Shown here: positions 58,876 through 64,000 of the stretch, piece by piece | Position numbering within the stretch: position 1 is the stretch's first letter | How the letters are laid out: each line of letters begins with the position of its first letter | NCBI GenBank assembly: GCA_037576195.1 | Contig: CM075104.1 | Location: forward strand, 3,912,775-3,976,774 | Source of the DNA: Phytoseiulus persimilis | Lineage: Eukaryota; Arthropoda; Arachnida; Mesostigmata; Phytoseiidae | Reading direction: 5' to 3' | DNA length: 64,000 bases | Program-made: the position numbers and the translations under genes | The notes under the pieces: model-generated | Databases searched by the model: none | Seen by the model: the letters and a program-made list of their open reading frames with translations, nothing else | Told to the model about the DNA's origin: nothing

Positions 58876-60653
58876 CGAACTGAAGCTTCTGGGGCCAATG
58901 GAACGGCTCGAACACCTAGCACTCCGAGTGGCTCTCATTCCCATCGCACCCCCATCCCGGAGGGACGATTTTCATGACGTCTGTGCTTTTTGCAGGAAGC
59001 CTTCCGCGCCCATGATGTGGAGAACGTACTTCCGTTTCCGCCGGACAGTTTGCCCGCTTCCGAGAGGGAACTGAGCGGGACATTGTCTACGTGTTGTCAA
59101 CCGAAAGTTTGCCAGTTCTTCGCCGGGATTGGTTCTGTGTTCCGCTAATCAATTCGACGACCAAGATGAAGAGATACATTTTCTTCGGCGGAAACGACCA
59201 CAGACGTAGGAAAGGGCACCTGTCGAAAGGAGGAGTCGATGCAACAGAGATGGTTGTTGCAATCCATAGTTATTCTCTCAATGTCGCTGTCGCTCGTTGG
59301 ACCAACCACTGTCAGGACACGCGTCGACGCTGGGCGAAGTCGAAGATAAATGTGCTGCAAGCCCCAGTTTTGAACGAGCTCGGATCCCGAGAAGCCGCGA
59401 TCTCCGAGGTCTTCGTATTGAGGATTTGACAACGTTATTCCTCCCGGAAAGCCATTAAAAGTTACATTTCGGTTCTCGCCCACGCGGGTTTGACTAACGG
59501 AACACTCAGAGCGAGCCCTCCCCACATGTTCTGGAAGTTCGAACTTGTCGTGCAAATGCGCTCGAATGTAGGAGGCGCGACGCCTACACCTACGCATTTG
59601 TGATACGTATGCAAGTATTTCCCTATTTCAGCGGGAAAGGCGGAAGCGTTTTTCATTTCAACAGAGCAGAAGATCTCCTGCTTTCCAATGATTCGAAAAG
59701 AGGAAAACAATAAATCGTTTGCCGTTGATATCATCCTTCCGATATTGAAAATCGAGCAGAGCTGACGTCGGCACGAATATTCGCTATCGACAGAGAATAA
59801 TTTTTGCATAGGAGCGCTCGAATAGCGTTCCATTCCGTCTCGGAGCCCGCCTACCTTATATTTATTTTGATTTCTTCGTGAACAACGCTCCGCTCCGTCA
59901 GACCAGCAAATATATTGCAAATGAGGAGAGCATCACGGGGAAGCGACAGTCGCTCCTTGAGCATGACGTTGTTTGTGTTGAAGCATGAAGAGCCGGGGAA
60001 GCCTCAGCGACAGCATTTGAGCCATTATGATCCCTCCACTGGATCCTTCCATCTGAAGATTGTGGTCTGAAAATTAAGTGTCTGCTCTACCACGCGGGGT
60101 TTTCGGTTCCGGATCACGGTCGAGCCTTAACTCCTGACCCTCTGATATATAGCGACACGGCGTCTGTGCTGAGTACGGAGCCGCTCAATCGAGCGGGCAA
60201 GAGTGCAGAAATATGTCAGATTCCGGTTTCCGAGTACGTTGAGAGATCATAGAAGAAGGCCACGTCGGTGCTCGAACCTTGAACCCAGAACTGGTAACGT
60301 CACCGATATTAAACGGATTGAGCGGTTTCGGTTTCGTGACTCCAGGATCCAGAACTGAGACCAATCCCTGGATGTGTGAGTAACGACTTCAGCTCACCGC
60401 CTTGATCGAGTCGGAAGGAGAGAAGTCAAGGTTACTGGCTCCGATTTCGCCCGATTTGACCGGAGACCCGATTTGAGCGGAAGCCAACAGCTGCTGTGGA
60501 ATTGTGGCTCGCGCCAGAGTTGGGTCTCGGCACCTCTTGATGGCGATCATCAGTGAAGAAGAGCCCTCGTTCAATGAGGCTCTCGTGGACGGAATGAATG
60601 ATCAGAATGCGGTGCAATGGCGCCGATCTGATCTTCGTTTGGATGAAACACAG
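58876..60653. other. Unassigned; scattered coding-like stretches
   Basis: The plus-strand frame at about 59017-59429 contains GTERDIVYVLSTESLPVLRR and DWFCVPLINSTTKMKRY. The minus-strand frame at 59597-59145 covers the same bases, so only one can be real. A minus-strand stretch near 60000 begins MAQMLSLRLPRLFMLQHKQR, which resembles a mitochondrial presequence, but no downstream exon could be matched to it. Confidence 0.25.
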
Positions 60654-60802
60654 TTCCGTCATTGACGAAAACCCGTGTTCTTCGAGTTCAATTCTTCGAA
60701 GGAGTTCAAGACACCGATCGCTTCTTTGTGGGCGTGCGCCTCGCCGGAGAGCTGGCTTTTGACACCGCTAGCTGCACTCGCGGGGCACTCCGGTTCTCGC
60801 TG
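60654..60802 (+). CDS. Candidate internal exon, unidentified
   Basis: The stretch runs from an ACACAG acceptor-like site to a strong donor (CTG|GTATGT). It encodes about 49 residues containing VLRVQFFEGVQDTDRFFVGV and RLAGELAFDTASCTRGALRF, beta-strand-like in character. No family is recognised and the neighbouring exons were not found. An antisense frame of 162 codons covers the same region. Confidence 0.2.
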
Positions 60803-63800
60803 GTATGTCAGCCCTAAATGGCTAAGACATGGAGAAGAATATTTGTCGGCAATGAGCGAAGGTTGCCCTCTAGCCGAGTCCACGAAGCTTAGAGGCATAC
60901 TTGTTCCGCACTCCGGAACAACGCGCGCACACATTCCTGCCAAGCTCCGACATGGAACCGATACATTCGAAAGAAACGAAGTGAAATAAGTTCGAACCAC
61001 ACCAGCGTCTCCCGTGCTTCTGCTGTCCGTTCGAATCAGACCTCCGCTCATATGTAGCGGCACCACTCGCTCTGTGCTGGACGGTTCCATCCGTCCCGCC
61101 AGATTCAGGCCGCCGTATTGGCCCGCCGAGCGGCGGCGTAGCTCCACCGAGACGCCAACTGTGCAGAAGGTGCCTGTGCGTCCTATTCATTCTGCTCCAC
61201 TCCTCCGCCCCCTATAGTAGTTCTAACTATTCAGCCCCGAGCAACTGATAGCAGCCAGAGCGCTTCACTTTTGATACGAATCTGACCGCTCGCAGAAAGA
61301 AGCTGAGGAACTTGATGCGGTTGTGAGTCGTGATCGATGGAAACCCTTCATTCAGGGCGATTCAGTAAGGCCTCGTCGTCCCATTCTGAGAAATACGGGG
61401 ACGGAAGCGATTGCTCATGCCGGCTGTATCGATCAGACAACGAATGGGCCAATGCTGGGCCCACAGGGGAGAAGCGTCGACGGAGCTATAAACATCGCTG
61501 TCGTCGATCGCGGCGCCGGATACCTCAGTCAAACCGCTCCGGAGAAATGCTACTTAGGTTGAGGAAAGAAGTTCAGTCACCACTCTGAGCGGAGATTGAG
61601 CCTGATTGTCGAAAATGGGAACGTCGATTGGAGTCCGATTGAGACCTATCCTCCCTCTCCCTCGGAAGGGGCCAGTGGAAGTCTCAACGGCGATGCGAAT
61701 CTCTTCAAAACAGTCGAACACCGACTTTAGTTCTGGCTATTGACCTGCTGTCCTCCTAAACTGCTCCAGGGAACGAGTCTTGCGTCACGGAGTCGACTCC
61801 AAGTTCTGAATCCTTGCCGCGGAGCCGGGGTCGGCTGACACGCTTTGAAAGCCAGCGCCGGTGCCAAGGATGGCTGACAGGCTCTCAGATTGTGTCACGG
61901 AGACGACAATAGCCTCCTTTTCCAGGGTCCCCTCCATAGGCGCTCCCTCTCAGCTGAGCCAAGACCTGGATCCGACCCGAGAGGACCGTCACAACTGAAG
62001 TTCGAGTGCGGCTGATTGTGAGCCAACTGTTGGGCCCAGAGGGAGATACGTCGGCGAAGCCTCGGGACAGGGGATTCATTAGTTAACATTTACCCACTTG
62101 GGATAGTAATCGAGTTCTTAACACCGTTATAGTGCATCTCGAACCCAAGGATCAGGGGAAGTGAAACCAACTTCTCTAGAGCTGTCATGTGCTCTCGATT
62201 GTCGCCGTTGTTTCACATTATCCGTAGAATGTTTTCGGGCTGGAAGCAAGAGTCTTCCCTCGAAGTCACTGGAATTACTCGAAAAACTTCGCTGATAGGA
62301 ACTGCACATCGTTCTTCGATATCGAAATTGCATGACATGGTTGGATTGTTCATTCCAGAATCCTCTTGCACTCCCTGTTCTCCGCTCCCCTCACCGGAGA
62401 GTGCCGCGTCACTCGGTTCCAACTCGTCCAAAAGAATGCCGCAGCACGCGCTGCACCGACGATGGCGAGTGCGGCAGCGTGAGCTTGAGAGTCATGAAGT
62501 CAGATTAGCTCTTCGGCAAAGAGGGGTGACCGAATACTTCGACGAGAGCTCCTCGAGGCGTTTGCGGTCCTTCGCTGCTTCGCGTGTCCCGTCTAGACCA
62601 AATTGTCGACGTCGATGTCTTACAGGACTGCGCCCGTACACTTGATCACAATGCCTGGATTATCATCCCGCGACCCGAGTTGTTCGTCGCTCGGGCTATT
62701 CGTTGACGGTTGTCCTTCGTCCAGATCATGTTTCGGGGTTGGGAAATTCGGACCCTTCGAGGCGGACGCAGGCGACAAGGGAAGCGGCAGGTCAGCCTCG
62801 AGTTCCTGTCACAGCTTGTGGACGCTGAGCTACATGCGGAGCGGTCGCCCGGGAAAGAGCCGAGTAAAAGTCTTTTTGCTCTATCCGGGAGTTGCGCGGT
62901 ACTTCTTTCGCGAACGAATGTTTGGCACGCTATTACGGCATCTCTCCTTCCGTTCGAAGTTCCCTCAAAGCTGCTTGATTGTGCTCGCGGACTTTCGCGA
63001 CTCTACGTTGGACGGGGAGAGGAGAAAACCACCACCAGTCCCTCCGTGGTCGGGTACCAGTTACCCGAAAACATAACTCCCTCTCTCTCTCACCGCTAGA
63101 TCCTCATCCGTTGAAGTTCCTCGTGCATGGCGATTCGCGCCGATAGAACTTCGGAAGTTCAACCAATACTACCTCAACCTCGAGAATGACGTTCTCCAAG
63201 AGTTCCAGTCTCCTATCTCGTTCGATTTTTTCGATATTTCTACTGGGAGTCCGAAAGTCGTCCTTCAAAGTAAAGTATCGTTCTCAATATTCCTATCTTG
63301 ATACTCGTTCCTTAATTTACTGGTTAGGAATCGTCAAGCGTACCATCGCCTGGTCTGCTGCGCGCGCTTTTCGAGAATTCCGGGCACATACCGGAGGACG
63401 ATCTTTTGCTCGTGGGTCTCCATGATTCTCGCGTGAGGATTTGGCGGTGAGAGAGTAATTTGGATTCGGGCAATTGGGATAGGACGACCCCCGTAGCACA
63501 CGCACCTCCCCCTCAGGTCTTCTCTCAACCAGTTAAAGGTGATTCAATGGATAATAATTGATCACAAAGTCGTTTCGAGGGATATCTCAATATCGGTCTG
63601 TTCTTCTTTTGGATGGCGATCTTTCTTTTCTTGGAAAGGTCTTGGCTCCTCTGGTGTTGTGCATTTCCGACGACATGCAAAGTCATATCCAGCTCGCCCA
63701 GGCCGCTGAGAATTTAGGCCAATTGCAGATAGTTCCCTGTTAGGACATTAATTCACCTCGGCGGAGGCGAGGCAGAGTTGAACAGGCAGCCCTTTTGACT

Positions 63801-64000
63801 TGGCAAAGAACGTCCCTAACAACTCAGCAGGATCAGTGGAGACTTCTCTCTACAAACAAACTCGTAATCCGGAGTGCGCCACATCCCTGCCTGCACATGG
63901 CTCCGCGCTCAGCATGGAAGCTCGCTGGGTCCAATGGGTTTCCGCTCGAATACCCTCAAATGGACTATCGCCGTGTCGAAGCACAATGGAGCTGAGCGAC
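60803..64000. other. Unassigned; coding-like plus-strand stretches at 62.6-63.3 kb
   Basis: Around 62600-63300 the plus strand has protein-like stretches in changing frames (VKVFLLYPGVARYFFRERMF, and after about 63100 RFAPIELRKFNQYYLNLEND). They suggest a multi-exon gene running towards or past the window's end. I could not fix splice sites or a family. Nothing is supported between 60803 and 62600. Confidence 0.25.

Noticed and set aside
60060-60125. tRNA-like segment on the minus strand (TGGTAGAGCAG, then a T-loop-like stretch)
   Set aside because: The A-box-like word is present, but no matching D stem, anticodon stem or acceptor stem can be drawn, so it is not a tRNA gene.

Overview
This is a stretch of nuclear DNA from an animal, almost certainly an arthropod. 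It has about 50% G+C, spliced genes with many short introns (roughly 60-350 bp) bounded by GT/AG, AATAAA signals after most stop codons, and TATA/TCAG-type core promoters. A compact, intron-rich, GC-balanced genome with these families would suit a mite (for example a mesostigmatid), but the species is an inference and I hold it loosely.

Layout. 1-6.9 kb: nothing convincing. 7-11.2 kb, minus strand: a zinc-finger protein gene and the Elongator-associated factor KTI12. 13.6-20 kb, plus strand: a three-gene tandem family of small secreted cationic peptides. The third copy has grown into a 30-bp tandem repeat array, and a decayed Tigger (pogo-type) DNA transposon with recognisable terminal repeats lies between copies two and three. 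20-29.9 kb: long gene-poor stretch. 29.9-34.8 kb, plus: an SLC22-type organic-ion transporter in nine recognised exons, which converges tail to tail with FAIM (35.8-37.1 kb, minus). 37.7 kb, plus: a mini-gene that repeats only the N-terminal module of a LAMP-like lysosomal glycoprotein gene found at 40.7 kb. 38.4-45 kb, minus: the kinesin-2 subunit KIF3A/Klp64D in ten exons. Its 3.5-kb intron holds the intronless LAMP-like gene and, next to it, a fossil circovirus-like rep. 47.3-49.1 kb, minus: a single-exon F-box/leucine-rich protein. 51.7-52.1 kb: a fold-back (MITE-like) element. 52.9-54.5 kb, minus: a classical short-chain dehydrogenase/reductase in six exons. 55.1-56.4 kb, minus: exon-like pieces of a mitochondrial-clan cytochrome P450 lacking its haem half. 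56.7-64 kb: several coding-like stretches that I could not identify.

The genes do not form one pathway. KTI12 (tRNA wobble modification), KIF3A (ciliary and axonal transport), FAIM, SLC22 and SDR are housekeeping or metabolic genes. The peptide cluster, the LAMP duplicate, the transposons and the viral fossil are the fast-evolving part. The most unusual items are the secreted peptide family with its recent decapeptide expansion, the endogenous CRESS-DNA-virus rep inside the KIF3A intron, and the stand-alone copy of the LAMP N-terminal module.
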